From an uncultured Clostridia bacterium (lineage in GTDB: Bacteria > Bacillota > Clostridia > UBA1381): a stretch of DNA of 64,000 bases. Made by a program: the position numbers and the translations under genes. Under the pieces are notes generated by a model, which was not told where the DNA came from, ran no database searches, and saw only the letters and a list, made by a program, of their open reading frames with translations. Location: positions 62,001 to 126,000 of the forward strand of contig CAKSSN010000003.1 of NCBI GenBank assembly GCA_934489015.1. The letters are read 5' to 3'. Shown here piece after piece: positions 33,529 to 42,720 of the stretch (position 1 is its first letter; each line of letters opens with the position of its first letter).

Positions 33529-33645
33529 GCTGCTTTGCAGCGAACGGTGCTGTTGCGCCCGAGTTCAAATCTTTGATTTGATGTACGAGAGCCATGCAAC
33601 AGTGTTCCAAATCTTTGATTTGGGTAACACTACTGCTCGTAGTGT
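33529..33645. repeat. cluster of four short hairpins
   Basis: Four perfect hairpins lie within 117 bp: GCTGC-TTT-GCAGC (33529-33541), CAAATC-TTT-GATTTG twice (33566-33580 and 33608-33622), and ACACTAC-TGCTC-GTAGTGT (33627-33645). The two middle ones are identical and 42 bp apart. The surrounding 33462-33838 holds no supportable gene. It resembles an interspersed palindromic repeat rather than a riboswitch. Confidence 0.65.
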
Positions 33646-33838
33646 ACCGCCCTGAGCAAAAAGTTGTACTATGGGCTTTTTTTTCAGACTTAATCTCTCC
33701 TTTATAATAATTATATACTTATATTCGGAGAATTTCAAGAGCTGCATCGGATTTTGCGGCAATTTTATAAAAATACAACAGAAAATTAATATTATGCATA
33801 ATAAAAGCAAGCATATTTTCGTATGCCTGCTTTTAAAA

Positions 33839-35284
33839 TTAAAAATCGCTTAAATACTTATCTACCGAAAAAGCGGCATCTCTGCCCTCGCGTATAGCAC
33901 GTACAACAAGGCTCTGACCTCTGCGGCAATCGCCTGCCGCAAAAACGCCCTCAACGCTCGTTTTATGATCCTCAGTATCGGCTGCGGCGGCTCCGCGATT
34001 TGTCATTTCAACCCCGAAGCTTTTAAGCAGTTTATCGTCCGCACCGACAAATCCCATTGCAATCAGCACCAAATCGGCTTTAAGAGTGCTTTCCGTTCCG
34101 GCAATAGGCGCAAAGTTTTTAACCTTTGTTATATTAACCGCCTTAACGCAGCCGTTTTTATCGCCGTCAATGCTCACAGCCGTTGTTTCGTAAAGGCGCG
34201 GATCGTTGCCGAACACCTCAATTGCTTCCTCCTGACCGTAATCGGTCTTTTTGATGCGCGGCCATTCTGGCCAAGCATTGCCGGGAGCTCTTTTTTCGGG
34301 CGGCTCAGGCATAATTTCAAGCTGAACAACGCTTGCTGCGCCCTGACGTATTGCCGTACCAACGCAGTCATTTCCCGTATCTCCGCCGCCGATAACAACA
34401 ACATTTTTACCCTTTGCATCAATATAGCTTCCGTCCTCATGATTTGAGTCAAGAAGGCTTTTTGTATTTTTGCCCAAATACTCAACAGCGTAATAAACGC
34501 CCTTAAGGTCTGCTCCGGGAACTGTAAGCGCTCTTGGCTTTGATGCGCCCGTGCAAAGAACAACCGCGTCAAAATCCGTCATAAGCGTATCGGGAGAAAT
34601 ATCCTTTCCTATTTCAGAATTTGTTTTAAATACAATTCCCTCTTTTTCAAGCAAATCTGTTCTGCGCTTTACTATTTTTTTGTCAAGCTTCATGTTCGGT
34701 ATGCCGTACATAAGAAGTCCGCCCGCGCGGTCTGATTTTTCAAACACCGTAACGCTGTGGCCTAACTGATTTAAAATATCCGCGCACGCAAGCCCGGCAG
34801 GGCCTGAGCCTACAACCGCAACGCTTTTCCCTGTTCTCTTTTCGGGTATTCTGACCTTTACATAGCCCTTTTTAAAAGCGTTATCGATTATGTGGCACTC
34901 TATGTTTCTTACCGTTACGGGCAACTCGTTCATTCCGAGCGTGCATGAGCCCTCACAAAGTGCCGGGCACACTCTTCCCGTAAATTCCGGGAAATTGCTT
35001 GTAAGAGAAAGTCTTTTATAAGCCTCCTCCAGATCGCCGTGATATACAAGGTCATTCCATTCGGGAATTAAGTTATTGAGGGGACAGCCGAGCGTGAAAC
35101 CGCCCGACATATCGCCCGTATGGCAAAACGGAACGCCGCAGTTCATACATCTTGCGCCCTGTCGCTGTAAGTGCGCCAGATCGTATGACGTATGAAACTC
35201 ATCCCAATCCTTTATTCTCTCCTCAGGAGCTCTGTCCTTTGGGAGATTTCTTTCATATTCCATAAATCCAGTTGGTTTTCCCAT
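33839..35284 (-). CDS. gltD: glutamate synthase small subunit
   Basis: A 481-residue iron-sulfur flavoprotein that passes electrons from NAD(P)H to GltB. The N-terminal Cys set 'CMNCGVPFCHTG' with later 'CPLNN' and 'CPALCEGSCTLG' holds the 4Fe-4S clusters. 'AVVGSGPAGLACAD' is the FAD site and 'VVIGGGDTGNDCVG' the NADPH site. The ATG at 35284 has GGAG 9 nt upstream and gives the usual family start (MGKPTGF); the ATG at 35299 is too close to its AAGGA. It lies 21 bp after gltB. Confidence 0.97.
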   Translation of the reverse strand: MGKPTGFMEYERNLPKDRAPEERIKDWDEFHTSYDLAHLQRQGARCMNCGVPFCHTGDMSGGFTLGCPLNNLIPEWNDLVYHGDLEEAYKRLSLTSNFPEFTGRVCPALCEGSCTLGMNELPVTVRNIECHIIDNAFKKGYVKVRIPEKRTGKSVAVVGSGPAGLACADILNQLGHSVTVFEKSDRAGGLLMYGIPNMKLDKKIVKRRTDLLEKEGIVFKTNSEIGKDISPDTLMTDFDAVVLCTGASKPRALTVPGADLKGVYYAVEYLGKNTKSLLDSNHEDGSYIDAKGKNVVVIGGGDTGNDCVGTAIRQGAASVVQLEIMPEPPEKRAPGNAWPEWPRIKKTDYGQEEAIEVFGNDPRLYETTAVSIDGDKNGCVKAVNITKVKNFAPIAGTESTLKADLVLIAMGFVGADDKLLKSFGVEMTNRGAAAADTEDHKTSVEGVFAAGDCRRGQSLVVRAIREGRDAAFSVDKYLSDF

Positions 35285-35305
35285 AATCCATTTCTCCATT
35301 CCTTA

Positions 35306-38300
35306 TTAGGCGTTCAAAAGCTGCTGAAAAGCCGTCATTGCAGCGTCGTCATATGATGCACCCTTTTCGCTTTCCTCACGCATGATTGTAACAACCTTTT
35401 TATAGTCACGCGGTATTACTCGCACAAATCTTTTCTTTTCCGTTTCCCAGCTGCTGAGTATTCTGAGCGCCGCGTCGCTGCCTGTATACTTTCTATGATT
35501 TTCTATTATGCCCTTGAGCTCATGCAGACTTTCCTCATCAAGCGTATCCTCAACATTTACAAGTCCCATATTGCATTTTGAAGCAAAATCGCCTTTTTTA
35601 TCATAAACATACGCAACGCCGCCCGACATACCTGCTGCAAAGTTTTTGCCGCATTCGCCGAGAATAACAACGCGTCCGCCCGTCATATATTCGCAGCCGT
35701 GATCGCCTATGCCCTCCGCAACGGCGGTTATACCGGAATTTCTTACGCAGAAACGCTCTCCTGCCTTTCCTCTTATATAAGCCTCTCCGAACACAGCGCC
35801 GTAAAACGCAACGTTTCCGACTATAACGTTATCCTCCGGGATAAAGTCCGCTCCTGCCGGTGAATTTACAATAATTCTTCCGCCCGACAGACCCTTGCCG
35901 ATATAGTCGTTGCTGTCGCCCTCAAGATACATTGTAACGCCTCGCGCAAGGAACGCGCCGAAGCTCTGACCGGCAGAGCCGACAAAATGAAGACGTATGC
36001 TCTCATCGGGAAGTCCGTCCGCACCCTTAGCCTTTGTAATTGCCGAAGAAAGCATTGCTCCGACAGCTCTGTCCTTATTCGTTATTTTAAGCTTTGCTTC
36101 AATATGCTTTCCGCTCTTTATTGCCGGCGCGCAAAGTCTTATGATTGTGTTTTTGTCAAGCGTGAGCTCAAGCTGATGATCCTGCTGCTCGGTGCAGTAG
36201 CGTTCATTTTCGTTTGAGCATATTTTCGGCTGATATAGCACTGATGTCAAATCAACTCTCTTAGCCTTTTCGTGACGAACGTTAATCTGTTCGAGATATT
36301 CAACGTGACCTATAAGCTCGTTTACCGTTCTTACACCTATTTTAGCCATCCATTCTCTCAAATCCTCCGCAATAAAGCGCATAAGATTTTCAACGTATTC
36401 CGGCTTACCGGAGAAATTCTTTCTAAGCTCCGGGTTTTGCGTTGCAACTCCGACAGGGCAGGTATCGAGATTACATACCCTCATCATTACGCATCCCATA
36501 ACAACAAGCGGAGCCGTTGCGAACGCATATTCCTCCGCACCGAGAAGCGCGGCAATTGCAACATCGCGTCCCGTCATAAGCTTACCGTCCGTTTCAATTG
36601 CAACCCTGTTTCTGAGGTTATTCATAAGAAGTGCCTGATGCACCTCTGCAACTCCGAGCTCCCACGGAAGACCTGCGTGTCTTATAGCCGTTCTCGGCGC
36701 CGCTCCCGTGCCGCCGTCATAGCCGCTTATACTTATTACGTCGGCAAGCCCCTTTGCCGCACCTACGGCAATTGTTCCTACTCCTGCCTCCGAAACAAGC
36801 TTAACGCTTATTCTTGCATCGGGATTTGCGTTTTTAAGGTCGAATATAAGCTCTGCCAAATCCTCGATTGAGTATATATCATGATGAGGCGGCGGAGATA
36901 TAAGGCCTACGCCCGGCGTTGAATGTCTTGCTTTTGCAATCCACGGATAAACCTTTTTGCCCGGCAGATGACCGCCCTCGCCCGGCTTTGCGCCCTGCGC
37001 GATTTTTATCTGAATTTCGCGCGCGTTTGACAGATAATGAATATGAACTCCGAAACGGCCGGACGCAACCTGCTTAATGGCGCTCGACAAATTATCGCCG
37101 TTTTCACTGATAATATATCTCTCCGGAATTTCTCCGCCCTCGCCGCTGTTTGACTTGCCGCCAAGCCTGTTCATTGCTATTGCCAGACATTCATGCGCTT
37201 CAAGGCTGATTGAGCCGTAGGACATAGCTCCCGTTTTAAATCTCTTTACTATGCTATCCACACTCTCAACCGAGTCAAGCGCTATAGGCTTGTCTATAGT
37301 TTTTATATTCATCATGCTTCTGAGCGTGCATAAATTTCCGTCATGCGTGTTAATCTCTTCTGCATATTCCTTATAAAGCCTGTAATTATTCTCTCTGCAC
37401 GCCTTTTGAAGCTTGTAAATCGTCTGCGGATTATACATATGATACTCGCCGTCGGCGCGCCATTTGAAGCTGCCGCCCGTTTTAAGAGCCGGAGTCTTTC
37501 TTCCAAAGGCTTCATCGTGCATTTTCATTACTTCTTTTTCAATATCGTCTATTTCAAGGCCGCCTATTCTTGAAGCTGTGCCCGTGAAATATTCGTCAAC
37601 AACCGATCTGCTTATGCCGAGCGCTTCAAAAATCTGCGCGCCCTTATAGCTCTGCACCGTTGAAATACCCATTTTCGACATGGTTTTTACAATTCCCGAT
37701 GTCATTGCGGATATAAATCTGCTTACAGCCTCCTCCGGCGTAAATTCAACGGCTCCGTCGAGGCTGAGTTTTTCGGCAATCGCATACGCCATATAAGCAT
37801 TAACGGCGTCAGCGCCATAGCCGAGAAGCAGTGCAAAGTGATGAACCTCACGTATCTGAGCGGATTCAACAACTATGCTGACCTTCATTCTGCTGCCCTT
37901 TCTTATAAGGTAATGGTGCAGTCCGCTGCACGCGAGAAGGCACGGCATCGGCGCATGAGTTTTATCGGCGCCCTTATCGGAAAGTATTATAATATTGCAG
38001 CCGTCCTTTATCAGCTTATCCACCTTTGCAAACATTCTCGAAAGCGACTTTTCAAGGCTTCCGCTTTTTCCTGCCTCAAACAAGATAGGCACGCTTGCGC
38101 TTTTAAAGCCCTCTGTTGTTATGGCTTTAAGCTCTCTTAATTGCTCATCGTTTAAAACAGGTGTTTCGGCATAAATTCTTCTGCCGCACGCCTCATGATC
38201 GAGAAGCATACCCTTTTCGCCGCCGATCAATGTAACGGACGAGGTTATGTTTTTCTCTCTCATCGCGTCAATAGGCGGATTTGTTACCTGCGCAAAAAGC

Positions 38301-39856
38301 TGCTTGAAATAGTTAAAAAGAAGCTGCGGCTTAGCGGATAATGCGGCAAGCGGAACATCATTTCCCATTGCACTTATAGGATCGTCGCCCTTTATAACCG
38401 TTTCCTTTATTGTTGTATTTATATCCTCCCAAGTATATCCGAAAAGCTTTTCCTGCTCTTCGCCGCTTACAGCGCTCTTTTCAATCTCGCTGTCCGCCGC
38501 TTCAATATCTTCAAGCTTTACAATGTTTTTATCAACCCATTTATCATAATCCTTTTGCTCATATACGGACTTCTTTATTTCATCATCGCCTATAACCTTG
38601 CCCTCTTCCGTATCAATAAGAAGCATTCTGCCCGGATGCAGACGTTCCTTTTGAAGAATATCCTCAGGCGGAACATCAACAACCCCGACTTCGGAGGCAA
38701 GAATTAAAAGCCCGTCCTTAGTTACAATATATCTTGCCGGTCTGAGTCCGTTTCTGTCAAGAGTTGCGCCGACATAACGTCCGTCGGTAAACGCGATTGC
38801 GGCAGGGCCGTCCCAGCTTTCGGTTATGCGGCTGCTGTAGAGATAAAAGCCTCTTTTCTTTTTGTTCATTGTTTCATCCCTCTCCCACGGCTCAGGGATT
38901 GTCATCATAACGGCATGGGGAAGCGATATGCCCGACATATTAAGAAACTGCAAAAAATTATCGAGCATTGCCGAGTCGCTGCCGTCCTCGTTTATGATAG
39001 GCTCGGCACGTTCAAGATCGGGATATTTTTCACTTTTGAGAAGAGCCTGTCTTGCTTTAACCCAGTTCACGTTTCCGCGAATTGTATTTATTTCTCCGTT
39101 ATGAATTATATATCTGTTAGGATGCGCTCTTTCCCAGCTCGGAAACGTATTTGTTGAAAATCTCGAATGTACAAGAGCGATTGAGGATTCAATATCCATA
39201 TCCTTAAGGTCAAGATAAAATTCGCTTACCTGCTTCGGCGTAAGCATACCCTTGTAAACAATTGTTCTTGCGGAAAAGCTTGCAAAATAGAAATAGCTGT
39301 CACCACCGATTTTTTTATATCTGATTTCCTTTTCCGAACGCTTCATTGCAATATACATTCTGCGTTCGAAATCATCTGCGCTGTCACCATCGGGCTTTTC
39401 GACAAACACCTGCAAAATATACGGCTTTGCAATGAGCGCGCTTCTGCCTATGCAGTCCTTGCAGCACGGAACGTCACGGACAAAAATCAGCTTCATTCCC
39501 TCTTCGGCAATAATCTCCTCAAGCCTTGCTACGCTCTCCTGCCTTGTCTGCAAATCCGGAGAACAAAACAGCATACCAACGCCGTAGCAGCCTGCCGGCG
39601 GAAGCTCCACTCCCTCACAGGCACAAACCTTTCTCATAAATTTATCGGGAATTTTAATAAGTATTCCCGCGCCGTCACCTGTATCGCTTTCGCTGCCTAC
39701 ACCGCCGCGGTGAGAAAGATTTATATTAATCTCAACTGCCTGCTCAATTATTTTGTGTGAGGCTTCACCCTTTATATTTACTATAACACCTATTCCGCAG
39801 GCGTCATGCTCAAAACTCGGATCGTAAAGCCCTTGCTTTTTCGGATAACCATTCAT
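35306..39856 (-). CDS. gltB: glutamate synthase large subunit
   Basis: A 1516-residue enzyme that makes two glutamates from glutamine and 2-oxoglutarate. The class II amidotransferase Cys is at residue 20 ('HDACGIGVIV'), after a short propeptide that is normally removed. The FMN/synthase domain contains 'GGEGGEIPERY'-like 'SNSGEGGEIPERY', and the 3Fe-4S Cys motif is 'CNLDTCPVGVAT'. The C-terminal GXGXG domain has 'GGRIIVN'. The length is normal. With glnA, gdhA and an ANTAR protein nearby, this forms the nitrogen assimilation block. GAAAGG precedes the ATG. Confidence 0.98.
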   Translation of the reverse strand: MNGYPKKQGLYDPSFEHDACGIGVIVNIKGEASHKIIEQAVEININLSHRGGVGSESDTGDGAGILIKIPDKFMRKVCACEGVELPPAGCYGVGMLFCSPDLQTRQESVARLEEIIAEEGMKLIFVRDVPCCKDCIGRSALIAKPYILQVFVEKPDGDSADDFERRMYIAMKRSEKEIRYKKIGGDSYFYFASFSARTIVYKGMLTPKQVSEFYLDLKDMDIESSIALVHSRFSTNTFPSWERAHPNRYIIHNGEINTIRGNVNWVKARQALLKSEKYPDLERAEPIINEDGSDSAMLDNFLQFLNMSGISLPHAVMMTIPEPWERDETMNKKKRGFYLYSSRITESWDGPAAIAFTDGRYVGATLDRNGLRPARYIVTKDGLLILASEVGVVDVPPEDILQKERLHPGRMLLIDTEEGKVIGDDEIKKSVYEQKDYDKWVDKNIVKLEDIEAADSEIEKSAVSGEEQEKLFGYTWEDINTTIKETVIKGDDPISAMGNDVPLAALSAKPQLLFNYFKQLFAQVTNPPIDAMREKNITSSVTLIGGEKGMLLDHEACGRRIYAETPVLNDEQLRELKAITTEGFKSASVPILFEAGKSGSLEKSLSRMFAKVDKLIKDGCNIIILSDKGADKTHAPMPCLLACSGLHHYLIRKGSRMKVSIVVESAQIREVHHFALLLGYGADAVNAYMAYAIAEKLSLDGAVEFTPEEAVSRFISAMTSGIVKTMSKMGISTVQSYKGAQIFEALGISRSVVDEYFTGTASRIGGLEIDDIEKEVMKMHDEAFGRKTPALKTGGSFKWRADGEYHMYNPQTIYKLQKACRENNYRLYKEYAEEINTHDGNLCTLRSMMNIKTIDKPIALDSVESVDSIVKRFKTGAMSYGSISLEAHECLAIAMNRLGGKSNSGEGGEIPERYIISENGDNLSSAIKQVASGRFGVHIHYLSNAREIQIKIAQGAKPGEGGHLPGKKVYPWIAKARHSTPGVGLISPPPHHDIYSIEDLAELIFDLKNANPDARISVKLVSEAGVGTIAVGAAKGLADVISISGYDGGTGAAPRTAIRHAGLPWELGVAEVHQALLMNNLRNRVAIETDGKLMTGRDVAIAALLGAEEYAFATAPLVVMGCVMMRVCNLDTCPVGVATQNPELRKNFSGKPEYVENLMRFIAEDLREWMAKIGVRTVNELIGHVEYLEQINVRHEKAKRVDLTSVLYQPKICSNENERYCTEQQDHQLELTLDKNTIIRLCAPAIKSGKHIEAKLKITNKDRAVGAMLSSAITKAKGADGLPDESIRLHFVGSAGQSFGAFLARGVTMYLEGDSNDYIGKGLSGGRIIVNSPAGADFIPEDNVIVGNVAFYGAVFGEAYIRGKAGERFCVRNSGITAVAEGIGDHGCEYMTGGRVVILGECGKNFAAGMSGGVAYVYDKKGDFASKCNMGLVNVEDTLDEESLHELKGIIENHRKYTGSDAALRILSSWETEKKRFVRVIPRDYKKVVTIMREESEKGASYDDAAMTAFQQLLNA

Positions 39857-40011
39857 TAAAAATGCACCGACCTTTCTTCATATTTTATAGAAAAAAACAA
39901 GACCGTTTTATAAATTACCGTAGGGACAAGGAAACCGGTATGCAGCGCCGTATTCGCTGCTGCCTGATTATTTTGTCTGACCTATTTATAGAAACGCCCT
40001 TGTTTCCGTTT
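39857..40011 (-). other. gltB leader region with possible attenuator
   Basis: In the 155 bp before gltB, ACCG-TTT pairs imperfectly with AAA-CGGT, followed by CTTGTTTTTTT, and GCAGCG pairs with CGCTGC just before. This could be a leader terminator, but the stem is short and interrupted. Confidence 0.3.
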
Positions 40012-41223
40012 TTATATATTTTTCTTTATTCTTTCCATTGCTTCTTTGGTTTTTTCAAGGCTTGAAAAGGCTGTAAGTCTTACATAACCCTCGCCCGACG
40101 GACCAAATCCGGCGCCGGGAGTTACCGCAACGCGAGCCTTATCGAGAAGATAATCGAAAAATTCCCACGACCCGAAATTATCGGGCGTTTTAGCCCAGAT
40201 ATACGGAGCATTCACGCCGCCATATACCGTAAGCCCCACATCTGTGAGCGCATTTCTTATTATCCTCGCATTTTCAAGATAATATGCAATGTTTGCTTTT
40301 GTCTGTTTCTGACCCTCAGGCGAATAAACAGCCTCAGCCGCGCGCTGAATTACATACGATACGCCGTTAAACTTCGTGCACTGACGTCTGTTCCACAGGC
40401 TGTTAAGGCTTGCGCCGCCAACTTTAAGCTCCTTAGGAACAACAGTATATGCGCATCTCGTTCCGGTAAAGCCTGCCGTTTTTGAAAAGCTTCTGAACTC
40501 TATGGCAACCTCTTTTGCGCCGTCTATTTCATATATCGAATGAGGAATATCCTCCTGAGTTATAAACGCTTCATATGCGCTGTCGTAAAGTATTACGGCG
40601 TCATTTTCATGCGCATATTTAACCCATTGTTCAAGGTATTCTCTGCTCGCCGCCTCACCCGTCGGATTATTCGGGAAGCAAAGATAAATCATATCTACCT
40701 TTTTATCGGGAATTGCGGGCAAAAAGCCGTTTTGTGCCGTACACGGCATATAGTAAAGTCTGCTCCATCTGCCGTCCGTAAAGTTACCGGCTCTGCCGCT
40801 CATGGCGTTTGTGTCAACATAAACCGGATAAACCGGATCGCACACGGCAACAATATTATCCTCCGAAAAAATATCAACAATATTTCCGCAGTCGGATTTT
40901 GCTCCGTCAGACACAAAAATTTCATCTGTTTTTATATCTATTCCCCGACTTTCATAATCGGATTTAACAATTTTCTCTCTCAGAAAATCATAGCCCTGCT
41001 CCGGGCCGTAGCCGCGAAAAGTTTCCGCCTTTCCCATTTCATCAACCGCGCCGTGCATTGCCGATATAACGCTTTCGCATAGCGGCAGCGTAACGTCGCC
41101 TATGCTCATCTTAATTATATCCGCGTCGCTGTGCGCCGCTCCGTATGCCGCTATTTTCTTTGCAACCGTTGAAAACAGATAGCTTCCCGGAAGCTTAAGA
41201 AAATTTTCATTTACCTTTGCCAT
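40012..41223 (-). CDS. dapL: LL-diaminopimelate aminotransferase
   Basis: A 403-residue PLP enzyme that converts tetrahydrodipicolinate directly to LL-diaminopimelate for lysine and peptidoglycan. Family features include 'NENFLKLPGSYLFSTVA' at the start, 'YLCFPNNPTGEAAS' and the PLP Lys in 'FRSFSKTAGFTG'. The ATG at 41223 follows AAAGGGG by 8 nt, and the upstream extension has no ribosome site. It is followed upstream by dapF with a 54-bp gap, so the two successive lysine-pathway steps form an operon. Confidence 0.96.
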   Translation of the reverse strand: MAKVNENFLKLPGSYLFSTVAKKIAAYGAAHSDADIIKMSIGDVTLPLCESVISAMHGAVDEMGKAETFRGYGPEQGYDFLREKIVKSDYESRGIDIKTDEIFVSDGAKSDCGNIVDIFSEDNIVAVCDPVYPVYVDTNAMSGRAGNFTDGRWSRLYYMPCTAQNGFLPAIPDKKVDMIYLCFPNNPTGEAASREYLEQWVKYAHENDAVILYDSAYEAFITQEDIPHSIYEIDGAKEVAIEFRSFSKTAGFTGTRCAYTVVPKELKVGGASLNSLWNRRQCTKFNGVSYVIQRAAEAVYSPEGQKQTKANIAYYLENARIIRNALTDVGLTVYGGVNAPYIWAKTPDNFGSWEFFDYLLDKARVAVTPGAGFGPSGEGYVRLTAFSSLEKTKEAMERIKKNI

Positions 41224-41277
41224 TTGCAAAACCCCTTTCAAAGCAGCTCCTTGCCGCCCGATAATTAAGAAATTTTT

Positions 41278-42123
41278 TTAAAGAACATCCTCATCAAATA
41301 CGCCGTCAAACACAAATCTTGCTTTTCCGGTCATATATATGCAGTTATCCTCTTTCCAACTGATAAATAACTCTCCGCCGAGAAGATGAAGCGTTGCTTC
41401 CCTGTCGGTAAGTCCCAGCGTGCTGCACGCGGCAAGCGTCGCTGATGCGCCCGTTCCGCAGGCAAGCGTTTCGCCCGCGCCGCGCTCCCATACGCGCATT
41501 TTTATATTTTTCCTGTCTGTTACTTCTGTAAATTCGGTATTAATTCGTTCAGGGAAAAGCTCGTTGTTTTCAAAAAGAGGACCTATTTTTTCAATTTCGA
41601 TTTTTTCAATATTCTCCGTTATAACAACGGCGTGCGGATTTCCCATAGATATTCCCGTTACGCGATACTCTTTTCCCAAAACCTCTACGGGCTCGTCAAT
41701 AAAATATTCCTTATCCGACTTAATCGGAATTTCCGCGCTTTTTAAAACAGGCTTTCCCATATTAACGCAAACCGTGTCAACCTTTCCGCCTGACACGTTT
41801 AGCTTAAGAGTTTTAATTCCGGCAAGCGTTTCGAGAGTTATTTCGGTTTTATCGGTCATGCCGCGATCAAACACATATTTGCCCACGCATCTGCTTGCGT
41901 TGCCGCACATCTGCGCCTGAGTTCCGTCCGCATTATACATATCCATACGAAAATCAGCCTTATCGGACGGCTTAATAAGCACAAGCCCGTCAGAGCCTAT
42001 GCCGAAATGACGGTCACTTACAAGCCTTGCCGCTCTTGACGGATCCTCAACCTTTTCTTCAAAGCAGTTTACATAAACATAGTCATTTCCTATCCCCTGC
42101 ATTTTTGAAAATTTGAATTTCAA
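41278..42123 (-). CDS. dapF: diaminopimelate epimerase
   Basis: A 281-residue PLP-independent racemase that turns LL- into meso-diaminopimelate. The two catalytic cysteines are in 'AQMCGNASRCVG' and 'LACGTGASAT', one per lobe of the pseudo-symmetric fold. The start is TTG, since GGGAGGAG lies 6 nt upstream and the family begins here ('KFSKMQGIGNDYV'). It is cotranscribed with dapL. Confidence 0.97.
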   Translation of the reverse strand: MKFKFSKMQGIGNDYVYVNCFEEKVEDPSRAARLVSDRHFGIGSDGLVLIKPSDKADFRMDMYNADGTQAQMCGNASRCVGKYVFDRGMTDKTEITLETLAGIKTLKLNVSGGKVDTVCVNMGKPVLKSAEIPIKSDKEYFIDEPVEVLGKEYRVTGISMGNPHAVVITENIEKIEIEKIGPLFENNELFPERINTEFTEVTDRKNIKMRVWERGAGETLACGTGASATLAACSTLGLTDREATLHLLGGELFISWKEDNCIYMTGKARFVFDGVFDEDVL

Positions 42124-42156
42124 TGTAATCTCCTCCCTGATTTTACAATCGCCCGT

Positions 42157-42681
42157 TTACAGGCTTAATATAAGCTTAGCTGTTTCTGTAAATTTCATTC
42201 CCGTATTCATGCTTCGCTTCTGTATAAATCTGTGAGCCTGCTCCTCCGTCATCATATATTGATCCATAAGCTTAAGCTTTGCCTTGCTTATTAATTCCTT
42301 ATCCCTGTCGCTTCTGTCCGGCTTTTTTTTGTGCCCGACATACGCAGCATGGAAAGTTTCGAGAGCTTCGCAAAGTCTTGCTCTGTTTATCGGAAGAGGT
42401 ACGGTAAAAATATCCTGTTCGCGTATATACTCAATATTTTCTGCCTTTGTAAGAACAATTATCCCCGAATGAGCCGGAAGATTTTCGTAAACATCATCGC
42501 ACGTTCCGTCCGAAAGCTTGTAGCTCATAACCAACACGGCTTCATCAATTGCCGTATAAGCTCTTACGGCCTCCGCACACGAGCGACACGTGCCGACAAC
42601 GGAAAATGAGGTACCTTCGAGCATATTTTGAATTTTATGAATAGTTTCTTCCTTTCCGAAAGCAAGAATTAAACGCTTCAA
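42157..42681 (-). CDS. ANTAR-domain antitermination regulator
   Basis: A 174-residue protein with a degenerate receiver-like N-terminal domain (residues 1-115; no clear phospho-Asp) and a C-terminal ANTAR helix bundle: 'KLKLMDQYMMTEEQAHRFIQ' then 'SMNTGMKFTETA'. ANTAR proteins bind paired RNA hairpins and prevent termination. It lies 40 bp after glnA on the same strand, and glnA has a leader terminator, so glnA is the obvious target. The start is TTG, with GGGAG 10 nt upstream. Confidence 0.85.
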   Translation of the reverse strand: MKRLILAFGKEETIHKIQNMLEGTSFSVVGTCRSCAEAVRAYTAIDEAVLVMSYKLSDGTCDDVYENLPAHSGIIVLTKAENIEYIREQDIFTVPLPINRARLCEALETFHAAYVGHKKKPDRSDRDKELISKAKLKLMDQYMMTEEQAHRFIQKRSMNTGMKFTETAKLILSL

Positions 42682-42720
42682 AGTATCTCATCTCCCTCTT
42701 TGGTTTAATGTTTATAAAAA

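Noticed and set aside
33156..33599. A 147-codon minus-strand frame as an intact gene
   Set aside because: Only the middle 45 residues from 33461 resemble a known family. The upstream part is the hairpin cluster and the downstream part overlaps the MATE gene in another frame.
33462..33700. Possible T-box or other leader RNA
   Set aside because: Hairpins are short, self-contained and partly identical; no T-box sequence or terminator/antiterminator pair is seen, and the downstream gene is a remnant.
33565..33810. A minus-strand 81-codon frame, and other frames across the hairpin cluster
   Set aside because: The sequence is made of palindromic repeats that happen to be open in several frames; no ribosome site is properly placed.
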